Of a DNA stretch of 64,000 bases, positions 44,434 through 53,082 are shown one piece after another. The stretch spans positions 310,001-374,000 of the forward strand of contig JBMNIQ010000002.1 in the NCBI GenBank assembly GCA_050951095.1, read 5' to 3'. Numbering within the stretch: the first letter of the stretch is position 1; every line of letters begins with the position of its first letter. The stretch comes from UMGS1519 sp050951095 (lineage in GTDB: Bacteria; Actinomycetota; Coriobacteriia; Coriobacteriales; Eggerthellaceae). Position numbers and translations under genes: made by a program. A model generated the notes under the pieces. That model was not told the DNA's origin, searched no databases, and saw only the letters and a program-made list of their open reading frames with translations.

Positions 44434-45466
44434 TCAAATTTCGATTTGTCGACCTGTCGGACAAACCCACAGAATTCTTGCTGAAGTTCAATTGGTGGCA
44501 TAGGCACATCAAGTTCTCCCAGTATTTGCTGGTTTAGGTTTTGGATGTTTGCGCCCCTGCCACGCATTTTTTCTCTTGTAGACTGAGCTTTGAAGAACCC
44601 TAATAGATAGCCGAGGGCAAGCGAGGGAGTTTCGTTTCTGAAGCTAATGCAGAAACCGCTAAAGGTTAACGGGGTCTCACCGGGATATACAGCAAGACAT
44701 CTTCCAACCAGCTCTTTGTTCCCGTTTGACCTGACGAAAACGACATCGCCATCCTGTAGCAGCTGTGTCGGTCGCGGAGGATTTGACATCTCAACCTTGC
44801 TGATTAACTCCATATCGTGAATTTCAGAACGATCTTTGAAATCGGATACACCTAACGACCTAATCTCGAAACCTTTGTCGTTTGCTTTGAAGTTCACTCC
44901 ATTACGCAGAGATCCAATTGTTGAGAGCTTCCTGGCAGGCCAATCAAAGGGGTTATCGCTTGGGTCTCCAAACATCTCGATAAACCGGGATTTGACCAGG
45001 TCATCGCAAGCGTCAATTAGGCACGAGTACCGGGTTTTCAGTTTAGAAGCCGCCCTCATTATTGCCGCGAGCTCTTTCTGCTTATTCATTGAGGGCAAAT
45101 CGAAGGAGCAGTCTTTAAACGCAGACCAGTTCACTGTTGGAGAGAGTGAACCAACAGAGATCCGGATTGCCTCCTCAAACACCGGCTCGGAGCTCATGAA
45201 GAAAGGAAAGAATTCTGGATCGATAACATCTGGATTTGGACGTAGTACAAGGCCATGTGCCGAAAAGAGACAGTCAAACGGCGCCACGGCTGATCTCTTC
45301 AAATATGCGTTTCTTCGTCCAAACAGAACATCGCCCTTTTTCGCGACGAGCTTTGAACCCTTCAAAGGAACCTTGCTGCCATATCGTGTGATGTCGACTC
45401 TTCCTGTGTCGAGATGTTCCAAGCCGATATATGTTTCTTCGTCCCCCGGCTCGGGCATCCTTTTTT
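44391..45466 (-). pseudogene. hsdS: Type I restriction specificity subunit (HsdS), cassette A, 5' end cut by ISL3
   Basis: The frame enters from the ISL3 end at 45466 with PEPGDEETYIGLEHLDTGRV, the middle of the first target-recognition domain, so the start and about 30-50 residues are lost. Two recognition domains with a central conserved helix (LVKSRFIEMFGD) are visible. After the second conserved region (FVRQVDKSKFD) the frame runs a further 11 residues into antisense recombinase sequence and stops, as expected for a cassette ending at a recombination site. HsdS determines the methylation target of HsdM. Probably silent now. Confidence 0.82.
44982..44996 (-). repeat. Inverted repeat copy in hsdS A central region
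   Basis: On the minus strand this is GTCAAATCCCGGTTT, identical to 52300-52314 on the plus strand, followed in both by one mismatch and TCGAGATGTT. A second shared 12-mer, CAGGTCGACAAA, is at 44445-44456 (minus) and 52828-52839 (plus). Such inverted matches are the crossover sites in shuffling hsdS loci. Confidence 0.7.
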
Positions 45467-47042
45467 GGCTCTTCGGTGGTTTCTGTGGGAGAGATTCCGG
45501 CATAGGCCCAGCTCAGCGGGCGAAAACAACGATCTGGAACTGAAACGGCCCCGGGAGGGGCCGTTTCCGCGTCATCCGCCTATGATTGCTAAGCCAAATT
45601 CAGACAACCGAAGAGGTGTGACGCATGAAGAGTCTACTACTTCTCGCCCTCGGTCTGGCCCGCACGGTCGTCCTGGGCGCGCGCATCGAGGCCGAGCGCA
45701 TCGTCGTGAGCGTCCGGCCCTACAAGCGCGAGCAGCGCCGCTGCCCCGTATGCGGCAGGGCCTGCGACTTCTACGACATGGCGAACCGCGGGGCCCCCAG
45801 GCTGTGGAGGGCGATGGACCTGGCGCGCTCGGCCTGCTACCTGGAGTACGCGCCCTGCAGGGTGCGCTGCCCGGAGCACGGCGTGCGCACCGAGGCCGTC
45901 CCCTGGGCGCGGCACGGGGCGCGCTTCACGCGCGACTTCGAGGACTGGGTGGCGTGGCTGGCGGTCCGCTGCACCGCCTCGGCGGTCTCCGAGCTCGCCC
46001 GCGTCGAGTGGCACAGCGTGGGCGGCGTGTGCAGGCGCGTCTACGCCGAGCTGGAGGCCGCGCGCGGCGCCTCGAGGTTCGACGGCGTGCGCCGCATCGG
46101 CATCGACGAGACGTCGTACAAGAAGGGCCACAAGTACGTCACGGTGGTCGTCGACCACGACCGCGGCTGCCTCATCTGGGCGCACGAGGGCACCGGCAAG
46201 GACGTGCTCAACCTGTTCCTCGACGAGCTCACGCGCGAGCAGAGGCGCGCCATAGAGGTGGTGACCGCCGACGGCGCGAGGTGGATAAGGCAGCTGGTCA
46301 AGCGCCGCTGCCCCAACGCGAGGTGGGTCATGGACCCCTTCCACGTGGTCCAGTGGATGAACGACGCGCTCGACGCCGTGCGCTGCGAGGAGTGGAACGC
46401 CGCCAGGGCCGCCGCCAGGGCCGCCGCCAGGGCCGCCAGGCCCAGGCCCGAGGGCAAGCGCGGCAGGCCTGCCAAAGGCGAGCTGCCGCCCGAGGAGGTC
46501 AGGGCGCTCGAGGAGGAGGCGGCCTCCATCAAGGGCAGCCGCTACGCGCTCGTGAAGAACCCCGAGGACCTCACCGACGGCCAGAGGGCGAGGCTCGAGG
46601 CGCTCAAGAAGAGGGCCGGCTCGCGGCTGGTCAGGGCCTGGGAGCTCAAGGAGGACCTGCGGGCCGTCTTCCGGGCAGCCGACGGCTCCGAGGCCGCCGA
46701 GCTGCTCGACGACTGGATGCACAGGGCCGCCTACTGCAAGATCGCCAAGGTCGTCGCCGTGGAGAAGAAGGTGCGCCGCCGGCGCGACGACATCATCGCC
46801 GCAGTCGAGCTCGGCATCAGCAACGGGCGCGTAGAGGCCATCAACAACAAGATCAAGGTGACGGTGAGGATGGGCTACGGCTTCCGCAACACCGACAACC
46901 TCGTGGCCCTGCTCATGCTCAGGTGCGGCGACTGCCAGCCCCAGCTCCCGGGTCGCCCGGTGAAGGCGAGGAAGAAGGGCGTGAAGGGAGCGAAGAGCGT
47001 TGCTGCCTAGGCTAGCCCCTTGTCACACAAACTACCGAAGCC
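45467..47042 (+). mobile_element. Complete ISL3-family insertion sequence
   Basis: 1576 bases. Left end GGCTCTTCGGTGGTTTCTGT, right end the imperfect inverse (GGCTTCGGTAGTTTGTGTG on the minus strand). A perfect terminator-like hairpin (AAACGGCCCC/GGGGCCGTTT, 45543-45566) precedes the transposase. It interrupts hsdS A on the left and borders the ermB segment on the right. The flanks CCTTTTTT and TCATAATT are not an 8-base duplication, so the two sides come from different insertions or a rearrangement. Confidence 0.85.
45625..47010 (+). CDS. ISL3-family transposase
   Basis: 461 residues. N-terminal zinc finger (RRCPVCGRACDFYDM, CRVRCPEHG), HTH region, then DDE domain with IGIDETSYKKGHKYVTVVVD, WVMDPFHVVQWMNDA and SNGRVEAINNKIKVTVRMGYG. 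An Ala-Arg repeat near residue 258 comes from a short tandem DNA repeat (GCCGCCAGG). Intact and likely active. Confidence 0.92.
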   Translation: MKSLLLLALGLARTVVLGARIEAERIVVSVRPYKREQRRCPVCGRACDFYDMANRGAPRLWRAMDLARSACYLEYAPCRVRCPEHGVRTEAVPWARHGARFTRDFEDWVAWLAVRCTASAVSELARVEWHSVGGVCRRVYAELEAARGASRFDGVRRIGIDETSYKKGHKYVTVVVDHDRGCLIWAHEGTGKDVLNLFLDELTREQRRAIEVVTADGARWIRQLVKRRCPNARWVMDPFHVVQWMNDALDAVRCEEWNAARAAARAAARAARPRPEGKRGRPAKGELPPEEVRALEEEAASIKGSRYALVKNPEDLTDGQRARLEALKKRAGSRLVRAWELKEDLRAVFRAADGSEAAELLDDWMHRAAYCKIAKVVAVEKKVRRRRDDIIAAVELGISNGRVEAINNKIKVTVRMGYGFRNTDNLVALLMLRCGDCQPQLPGRPVKARKKGVKGAKSVAA

Positions 47043-47105
47043 TCATAATTTATCTACATTCCCTTTAGTAACGTGTAACTTTCCAAATTTACAAAAGCGA
47101 CTCAT
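47043..47105 (-). pseudogene. Truncated small frame downstream of ermB
   Basis: Starts ATG at 47105 with MSRFCKFGKLHVTKGNVDKL, the small frame that follows ermB in Tn917/Tn1545-type contexts, and stops at the ISL3 end. It shows that the passenger DNA was cut exactly at the IS boundary. Confidence 0.6.
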
Positions 47106-47109
47106 AGAA

Positions 47110-47847
47110 TTATTTCCTCCCGTTAAATAATAGATAACTATTAAAAATAGACAATACTTGCTCATAAGTAACGGTACTTAAATTGTTTACTTTGGCGTGT
47201 TTCATTGCTTGATGAAACTGATTTTTAGTAAACAGTTGACGATATTCTCGATTGACCCATTTTGAAACAAAGTACGTATATAGCTTCCAATATTTATCTG
47301 GAACATCTGTGGTATGGCGGGTAAGTTTTATTAAGACACTGTTTACTTTTGGTTTAGGATGAAAGCATTCCGCTGGCAGCTTAAGCAATTGCTGAATCGA
47401 GACTTGAGTGTGCAAGAGCAACCCTAGTGTTCGGTGAATATCCAAGGTACGCTTGTAGAATCCTTCTTCAACAATCAGATAGATGTCAGACGCATGGCTT
47501 TCAAAAACCACTTTTTTAATAATTTGTGTGCTTAAATTGTAAGGAATATTCCCAACAATTTTATACCTCTGTTTGTTAGGGAATTGAAACTGTAGAATAT
47601 CTTGGTGAATTAAAGTGACACGAGTATTCAGTTTTAATTTTTCTGACGATAAGTTGAATAGATGACTGTCTGATTCAATAGACGTTACCTGTTTACTTAT
47701 TTTAGCCAGTTTCGTCGTTAAATGCCCTTTACCTGTTCCAATTTCGTAAACGGTATCGGTTTCTTTTAAATTCAATTGTTTTATTATTTGGTTGAGTACT
47801 TTTTCACTCGTTAAAAAGTTTTGAGAATATTTTATATTTTTGTTCAT
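47110..47847 (-). CDS. erm(B): ErmB 23S rRNA (adenine-N6)-dimethyltransferase
   Basis: 245 residues, full length, starting MNKNIKYSQNFLTSEKVLNQ with AAGGAG at good spacing. SAM-binding motif YEIGTGKGHLT and catalytic NIPYNL are intact. The enzyme dimethylates A2058 of 23S rRNA and gives resistance to macrolides, lincosamides and streptogramin B. The gene and its surroundings (47043-47879) are AT-rich, in sharp contrast with both sides, showing transfer from Firmicutes. Only 32 bases of native upstream DNA remain, so the usual leader peptide and attenuator are missing. It lies between two directly repeated ISL3 ends. Confidence 0.97.
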   Translation of the reverse strand: MNKNIKYSQNFLTSEKVLNQIIKQLNLKETDTVYEIGTGKGHLTTKLAKISKQVTSIESDSHLFNLSSEKLKLNTRVTLIHQDILQFQFPNKQRYKIVGNIPYNLSTQIIKKVVFESHASDIYLIVEEGFYKRTLDIHRTLGLLLHTQVSIQQLLKLPAECFHPKPKVNSVLIKLTRHTTDVPDKYWKLYTYFVSKWVNREYRQLFTKNQFHQAMKHAKVNNLSTVTYEQVLSIFNSYLLFNGRK

Positions 47848-47879
47848 GTAATCACTCCTTCTTAATTACAAATTTTTAG

Positions 47880-48139
47880 GGCTCTTCGGTGGTTTCTGTG
47901 GGAGAGATTCCGGCATAGGCCCAGCTCAGCGGGCGAAAACAACGATCTGGAACTGAAACGGCCCCGGGAGGGGCCGTTTCCGCGTCATCCGCCTATGATT
48001 GCTAAGCCAAATTCAGACAACCGAAGAGGTGTGACGCATGAAGAGTCTACTACTTCTCGCCCTCGGTCTGGCCCGCACGGTCGTCCTGGGCGCGCGCATC
48101 GAGGCCGAGCGCATCGTCGTGAGCGTCCGGCCCTACAAG
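47880..48139 (+). mobile_element. Left 260 bases of a second ISL3 copy
   Basis: Identical by reading to 45467-45726, including the left end, the hairpin (47956-47979) and the first 34 codons of the transposase from 48038. It stops at the IS21 end. It forms a direct repeat with the complete copy, 2153 bases apart, and bounds the ermB segment. Confidence 0.9.
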
Positions 48140-48198
48140 TGTGTTCTGTCAATGGCATTTGAGCAGAATTCGCATCGGTTTCTGAGCAGTTCTCGCAC

Positions 48199-48963
48199 CT
48201 AAGATGAGCTGGGTTTCTGAGCACCTCCCTGCATGAGGGCGTGCCTGACGCGGTACGACTCGCCCCTGAAGCGCAGCAGGCGGCCGTGGTGGACGACGCG
48301 GTCGATGACGGCGGCGGCCATCTGGTCGTCGCCGAACACGCCGCCCCAGCGGGAGAACTCGAGGTTGGTGGTGAACACCACCGACTGCGTCTCGTAGGCC
48401 CCGCTGACCACCTGGAACAGGAGCCTGGCGCCGTCCTCGTCGAGCGGCAGGAACCCCAGCTCGTCGATCACGAGCAGCTCGGCGCGGCCTATCTGGGAGA
48501 GCTCCCGGTCGAGCCTGCCGTCGTCGCGGGCCCTGCGCAGCCGCATCACGAGCGAGGATGCCGTGAAGAACCTCGCCTCGCGCTTCTCCGAGCAGGCCAG
48601 CGCGCACAGGGCCGAGGCCATGTGCGTCTTGCCCGTCCCGACGTCGCCCATCAGGACGAGGTCCTCCCGCGCGCTCATGAAGGACAGGCCCAGCAGGTCC
48701 TCCCGCCCGAACCCCTCCGGCCACGACACCGCCGTCCAGTCGTAGCCCTCGAAGGTCTTCGGCGCCGGCAGCGCGCAGCGCCTTAGCAGCGAGGCCCTCT
48801 TCGACGCGTCGCGGCTCGCAGCCTCGGCCTCGAGGTAGCCCAAGAGGAACTCGACCTGCCTGGGCGTGCCGCGCTGCGCCCACTCGGCCAGCACCGACTT
48901 CGTCAGCGAGCACCTCTTGCCCGTCTCCACCACCAGCTCGGCGGTCGCCTCGCTAACCGGCAT
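48199..48963 (-). CDS. istB: IstB AAA+ ATPase of IS21
   Basis: 254 residues. Walker A MGDVGTGKTHMA, Walker B LLVIDELGFLPLD and sensor region VFTTNLEFSRWG are intact. IstB assembles on target DNA and activates the transposase. Start overlaps the istA stop by 11 bases, the normal arrangement. Confidence 0.92.
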   Translation of the reverse strand: MPVSEATAELVVETGKRCSLTKSVLAEWAQRGTPRQVEFLLGYLEAEAASRDASKRASLLRRCALPAPKTFEGYDWTAVSWPEGFGREDLLGLSFMSAREDLVLMGDVGTGKTHMASALCALACSEKREARFFTASSLVMRLRRARDDGRLDRELSQIGRAELLVIDELGFLPLDEDGARLLFQVVSGAYETQSVVFTTNLEFSRWGGVFGDDQMAAAVIDRVVHHGRLLRFRGESYRVRHALMQGGAQKPSSS

Positions 48964-50422
48964 CGCGGACCGCCTCCCCGGCGAGCCTGTCGTAGACGGA
49001 CAGGTCGGCCGACCCCGCGGCGGCCCCGCCGCCGGATGCCCTGCGTGCGAGCAGGTCGCAGGAGGCGTCGTCGGGCACGCGGCCCGCGGCGAAGATCCGC
49101 TCCGCGGCGGCGCACGCGGCGGGGAAGCCGGACCGCTCGGAGGCGCGGGCGATGGCGCGCAGCGCCCTGCGCCTGTCGGCCTTGCCGCACCGGTCGATCG
49201 CCGCGACGAGGGCGGCGGGCATGTCCCGGCGCACCGTCGACTCGCCGAACGCCCGGGGCCTGGCGACCAGGGCCGGTATCAGCGAGGCGGGGTTCCGCAC
49301 GGTCTCGCCCTCGCCCCACGACCTGGGGAGCCTGGCGACGAGCCTGCCCCGGTCGGCGAGGATCTCGACGCTGTCGGCGCGCAGCCCGACGAGCAGCTCG
49401 CGGCCGTGCCAGGCGGGGCCCGCGCAGTAGCGGTTGCCGCAGGCCTCGACGTAGCCGCGCTTGTCGGCGCGGGCCCCGACCCACCTTACGGCGTCGAACG
49501 GCACCCCGGGCAGCGCCAGCATCGCCGAGAGGTCCTCGGCCAGCGCCTCCGGGGTCGGGCGCCCGTCGCGGCAGCGCGAGGCGGCGTTGGTCCTCTCGCA
49601 GCCGGCGGCGAGCAGCGCGTTGAGCTCGCCGAGCGACGAGGCGGAGGGCTCGGGGACGAGCAGGTTTCGCCGCAGGAACCCCACGGCGTTCTCCACCGAC
49701 CCCTTCTCGTTGCCGGAATACGGGTTGCAGTAGCGGCTCGCGCAGCGGTAGTGCGCCCTGAACCGCGAGAACAGCTCGGACTCGGTCACCTTCCCGCGCA
49801 CCATCCTGCCGGCCTCCGTGGCGTTGTCGAGCACGAGCGTCGCGGGCGCCCGCCCGATCAGCTCGAACACGTGGGCCAGCCCGGCGCACATGCACTCGGA
49901 CCGCTCCGAGAGCATCGCCTCGCAGTAGCGCGCGTTCGAGTGCGGCAGCGTCACGACCAGCAGCTTCATCCGCCGCCTCTCGCCGGCGAGGACGCAGCTG
50001 AAGTTGCCGAAGTCGACCTGCGCGGTGCCCGGGGCCCATTCGAGCTCGAGGTAGCCGTCGCGCGGGGAGGCCGGCGCGTGCTCGCGCCTCCAGCTCGCCA
50101 CGCGCCTGCAGACCGACGAGTAGGACCCCTCGTAGCCGAGCTCGGCGACCATCCTGTCGTAGATGCGCTTGGCCGTGTGGCGCTGCTTTCGCGGGGCGCC
50201 GAGGTCGGCCTCGAGCACCGCGCCGATCCATGCGGCGTAGGCGTCGGTCGCGGGGCGCGGGTGCGCCGCCGCCACCGGGGCGGCCGGGGACATGTCCTCC
50301 ATGTCGGCGTAGCGGGCCACGGTGTTGCGGCTCACGCCGAGCCTCCTCGATATCTCGGCCCTCGGGATCCCGCGGGCGTCCATCTCTCGTATATCCTGTT
50401 GAACGTCAAGGGGCACGGTCAT
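48953..50422 (-). CDS. istA: IstA DDE transposase of IS21
   Basis: 489 residues from ATG 50422. N-terminal HTH (GIPRAEISRRLGVSRNTVAR), DDE domain (QVDFGNFSCVL, TLVLDNATEAG, NEKGSVENAVGFLRR) and the C-terminal beta-barrel. Intact; with IstB it should be transposition-competent. Confidence 0.92.
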   Translation of the reverse strand: MTVPLDVQQDIREMDARGIPRAEISRRLGVSRNTVARYADMEDMSPAAPVAAAHPRPATDAYAAWIGAVLEADLGAPRKQRHTAKRIYDRMVAELGYEGSYSSVCRRVASWRREHAPASPRDGYLELEWAPGTAQVDFGNFSCVLAGERRRMKLLVVTLPHSNARYCEAMLSERSECMCAGLAHVFELIGRAPATLVLDNATEAGRMVRGKVTESELFSRFRAHYRCASRYCNPYSGNEKGSVENAVGFLRRNLLVPEPSASSLGELNALLAAGCERTNAASRCRDGRPTPEALAEDLSAMLALPGVPFDAVRWVGARADKRGYVEACGNRYCAGPAWHGRELLVGLRADSVEILADRGRLVARLPRSWGEGETVRNPASLIPALVARPRAFGESTVRRDMPAALVAAIDRCGKADRRRALRAIARASERSGFPAACAAAERIFAAGRVPDDASCDLLARRASGGGAAAGSADLSVYDRLAGEAVRDAG

Positions 50423-50597
50423 CTTCCTTTCCTCCTCCGGGCGGGGTCTCGCCAAAGCTCGCCGCCCGGAGCGAATATAGATCGGGCCGCGCCCCTTGCG
50501 CCAAGGGGGCGGCCCATGCGAATTCTGCTCAGTTCCAGTTGCCATCGGTGCTCAGTTCCCGATGCGATTTCGGCGCAGTTCCTATTGCACATCTACA

Positions 50598-51001
50598 CTT
50601 CCCGGAGTCCCATTGGAAGAGGCTCCGGACCAACAACCTCCAGGAGAGGACCAACAGGGAGATAAAGCGCAGGTCGAGGGTCGTGCAGGTGTTCCCGTCG
50701 GTGCGCTCGCTCGAGCGCCTCGTGGGGGCCGTGATGTGCGAGCAGGACGACGCCTGGTCGGACGCCCGCTACTTCTCTGAGCGGAGGATCTCCGAGCTGT
50801 ACGAGGACAGGCAGGCGCCAGGGCAGCCGACCGCAGAGCAGGCGGCGGAGATAGACGCCGTCGCGAGGAGGGCGATAGAGGCCAGCCTCGAGCTTGCGGA
50901 TAGGATGGAGGCGGCGTAAGGTATCAACGGCTTCAGGTTCTGGACGAAGGCCGGCGCTCCCGCTTCGAAGCGGCCGTCACACCAACTTTCTCGACACTAC
51001 C
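50598..51001 (+). mobile_element. Right-end fragment of an IS256-family element
   Basis: The 3' part of a transposase gene followed by the IS right end, with ACCAACTTTCTCGACACTAC at 50981-51000 (minus strand start GGTAGTGTCGAG). The element's left part is missing, replaced by the IS21. On the right it enters a recombinase gene directly, which it disrupts. Confidence 0.7.
50599..50919 (+). pseudogene. C-terminal fragment of IS256-family transposase
   Basis: 106 residues: FPESHWKRLRTNNLQERTNR then EIKRRSRVVQVFPSVRSLER, the conserved C-terminal helix region of IS256 mutator-type transposases, ending in a normal stop. The catalytic DDE residues lie in the missing part, so it is inactive. Confidence 0.85.
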
Positions 51002-51756
51002 TAAAAAAGTTTGCCGAGGCGGTGAACGGGAGTTTCCGCAACGTGACAACGGAGGACGTAAGGAAGTACCTGATTTCATATGGCGACCGCGAGGGCGTTT
51101 CTAAGGTGACGGTGGACAACGTGAGGCGTGTTATTTCGAGCCTGTTCTCGTGGCTCGAAGCAGAGGATTATATTCTGAAAAGCCCGGTAAGACGTATCAA
51201 GAAAATCCGGGCATCTCGCGGAATCAAGCCCGTTATCTCTGACGAAGAACTTGAGAAGCTGCGTGACGGGTGTAGCAATCTTAGAGATCTAGCGATGGTG
51301 GATCTTCTTACGTCGACCGGCATGCGCGTGGGCGAATTGGTCAGGTTGAACCGAGCGGATATTGATATGGAGGGCAGGCAATGCATCGTCAAGGGTAAAG
51401 GAGACAAGGAGAGGTTTGTCTATTTCGACGCAAGGACCAAGGTCCATTTAGGGGCATATCTTGGTTTGCGCACAGATGGCGATCCTGCTCTGTTTGTATC
51501 ATTGGATGGGCGATGCCGTCGGCTCAACATAGGCGGGGTTGAGCAGCGTTTGCGCGAGATGGGCAGGAAGCTGGGGATCAAGCGCGTTCATCCCCATAAA
51601 TTCAGGCGAACGATGGCGACTAGGGCAATCGACAAGGGAATGCCAATAGAACAGGTGCAAGTACTTTTGGGACATAGCAAGATAGACACGACGCTCTGTT
51701 ATGCGATGGTCAATCAGGGGAATGTGAAGCAATCACATCGGCGATACATAGCCTAA
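51002..51756 (+). pseudogene. XerC-like recombinase B, N-terminus removed by IS256
   Basis: The frame starts inside the core-binding domain (KKFAEAVNGSFRNVTTEDVR) directly at the IS end. The catalytic domain is complete: STGMRVGELVRLN, HKFRRTMATRAID, LLGHSKIDTTLCYAMV. It closely matches recombinase A over the shared region (LKSPVRRIKKI in both). An internal ATG at 51022 could start a shortened protein, but about 120 N-terminal residues are missing, so it is probably non-functional. Confidence 0.85.
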
Positions 51757-51759
51757 GCG

Positions 51760-53004
51760 TTGCGCAAACCCCCGTTTGACGGGGAGGTCGTGCGGCTGGG
51801 AGAGCTTGTCGAATCTTCCAAAGCCAAGAATAAAGACGGATTGTTCGCGGATGTCTATAGCGTGACTAACTCGCACGGCTTTGTCCCATCTCAGGAATAC
51901 TTCAATAAAGAGGTCTACAGCAAGGAGCTGCGAACCTATAGAGTTGTGCACCGCAACATGATTGCCTACAACCCATCGCGTATCAACGTTGGAAGTGTTG
52001 CAGTTCAGGATAAAGTCGATAATGCGATAGTGAGCCCTCTTTATGTCGTCTTTTCCACAGACGAAACTAAGGTCATGCCCAGTTATTTGGTTAGATTTCT
52101 CAGAAGTAAGCCCGGCCTTGACCAAATTGCTCAGCAGTCCATCGGCACCGTGAGGAACAATCTTAAGTTCGACGCGCTATGTAAGATGCAAATGCCGCTT
52201 CCTTCTTTACAAGTTCAAGTCGAAAGGATGAATAAGTTAACGCTGATAGAGCAGTTAGCTGATGGATGCCGAAACTATTTATTTAACCTAGATGAGCTCG
52301 TCAAATCCCGGTTTGTCGAGATGTTCGATGACACTTCGTGGCCAGTTGTGCGCGCCTCAGACGTCATGACTTCCTTCCGTAACGGGATCTCTCCATCGAA
52401 AAATGGGAGCATACATGAGAAGGTTCTCACCCTTTCAGCAATAACCCAGGGGTACTTTGATGGGGGCGCTTGGAAAGACGGGTCATTCAACGAGGTTCCT
52501 GCAAGTGATAAACGGGTATCGGGCACCGACTTCTTTATCTGCCGCGGAAACGGTAACAGCCACCTTGTAGGGACAGGTGAATTCGCTGATGGCAGCCATC
52601 CTGATTTGATTTTCCCTGACACCATGATTGCGGGGACCGTCAATGAGAATATGGTGAGAAAGTCCTTCCTCACCCAGGCTTGGAAACAGCCCTCGGTCCG
52701 GCAGCAAATTGAGACAAAGGCAAGAACGACGAACGGAACCTTGAAGATAAACCAAAAGATTGTTTCGGAGATACGCTTTCCGCTGCCGCCGCTTGACGCT
52801 CAGGACAAATTCGCATCTTTTGTCGAGCAGGTCGACAAACTGCGATTTGCGTTCATTCGGTTGAGCGAAAGTCTTGTTCTAGTTGGATCCAGAGATGCGG
52901 CGCTTTCAAGCTCGGTAATCGCGGCTGTTAATCCTATGTGCCGATATGGTCGTCAGCGGATATATGCGCTCGTCCCAAAATCTTTCTACTCGTCAATACC
53001 TTGA
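51760..53004 (+). CDS. hsdS: Type I specificity subunit (HsdS), cassette B, possibly silent
   Basis: 414 residues from a TTG only 4 bases after the recombinase stop and in the same frame; there is no ATG or clear ribosome site, so it may be a promoterless storage cassette. The first recognition domain starts at once (FDGEVVRLGELVESSKAKNK), the central helix is LVKSRFVEMFDD, the second domain follows, then FVEQVDKLRFAFIRL and a normal C-terminus. It lies opposite in direction to cassette A and shares inverted repeats with it. Its activity would need a separate hsdM and hsdR, not seen here. Confidence 0.82.
   Translation: MRKPPFDGEVVRLGELVESSKAKNKDGLFADVYSVTNSHGFVPSQEYFNKEVYSKELRTYRVVHRNMIAYNPSRINVGSVAVQDKVDNAIVSPLYVVFSTDETKVMPSYLVRFLRSKPGLDQIAQQSIGTVRNNLKFDALCKMQMPLPSLQVQVERMNKLTLIEQLADGCRNYLFNLDELVKSRFVEMFDDTSWPVVRASDVMTSFRNGISPSKNGSIHEKVLTLSAITQGYFDGGAWKDGSFNEVPASDKRVSGTDFFICRGNGNSHLVGTGEFADGSHPDLIFPDTMIAGTVNENMVRKSFLTQAWKQPSVRQQIETKARTTNGTLKINQKIVSEIRFPLPPLDAQDKFASFVEQVDKLRFAFIRLSESLVLVGSRDAALSSSVIAAVNPMCRYGRQRIYALVPKSFYSSIP
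52300..52314 (+). repeat. Inverted repeat copy in hsdS B central region
   Basis: GTCAAATCCCGGTTT, the plus-strand partner of 44982-44996. Located in the codons for the conserved central helix (VKSRF), the standard exchange point between the two recognition domains. Confidence 0.7.
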
Positions 53005-53082
53005 CGAGTATCTTTGTGTATATCGCGACGCGAAGCCGGTTGCATCGCAGCGCATTGCGAATTGGAGAGATGGGTATTAGGG

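Larger units (their letters stand above)
48140..50597 (-). mobile_element. IS21-family insertion sequence
   Basis: 2458 bases with ends TGTGTTCTGTCAATGG (plus, left) and TGTAGATGTGCAATAGG (minus, right), both with CAAT at positions 11-14 and multiple internal GAATTC/CTGAGCA end repeats for transposase binding. It carries istA and istB. The left flank is ISL3, the right flank an IS256-type transposase; no short target duplication is visible, so the two flanks were joined by a rearrangement. Confidence 0.88.

Noticed and set aside
46398..46440. Minisatellite in the ISL3 transposase
   Set aside because: Short GCCGCCAGG repeats keep the frame and encode an Ala/Arg linker; of interest only as a slippage site.
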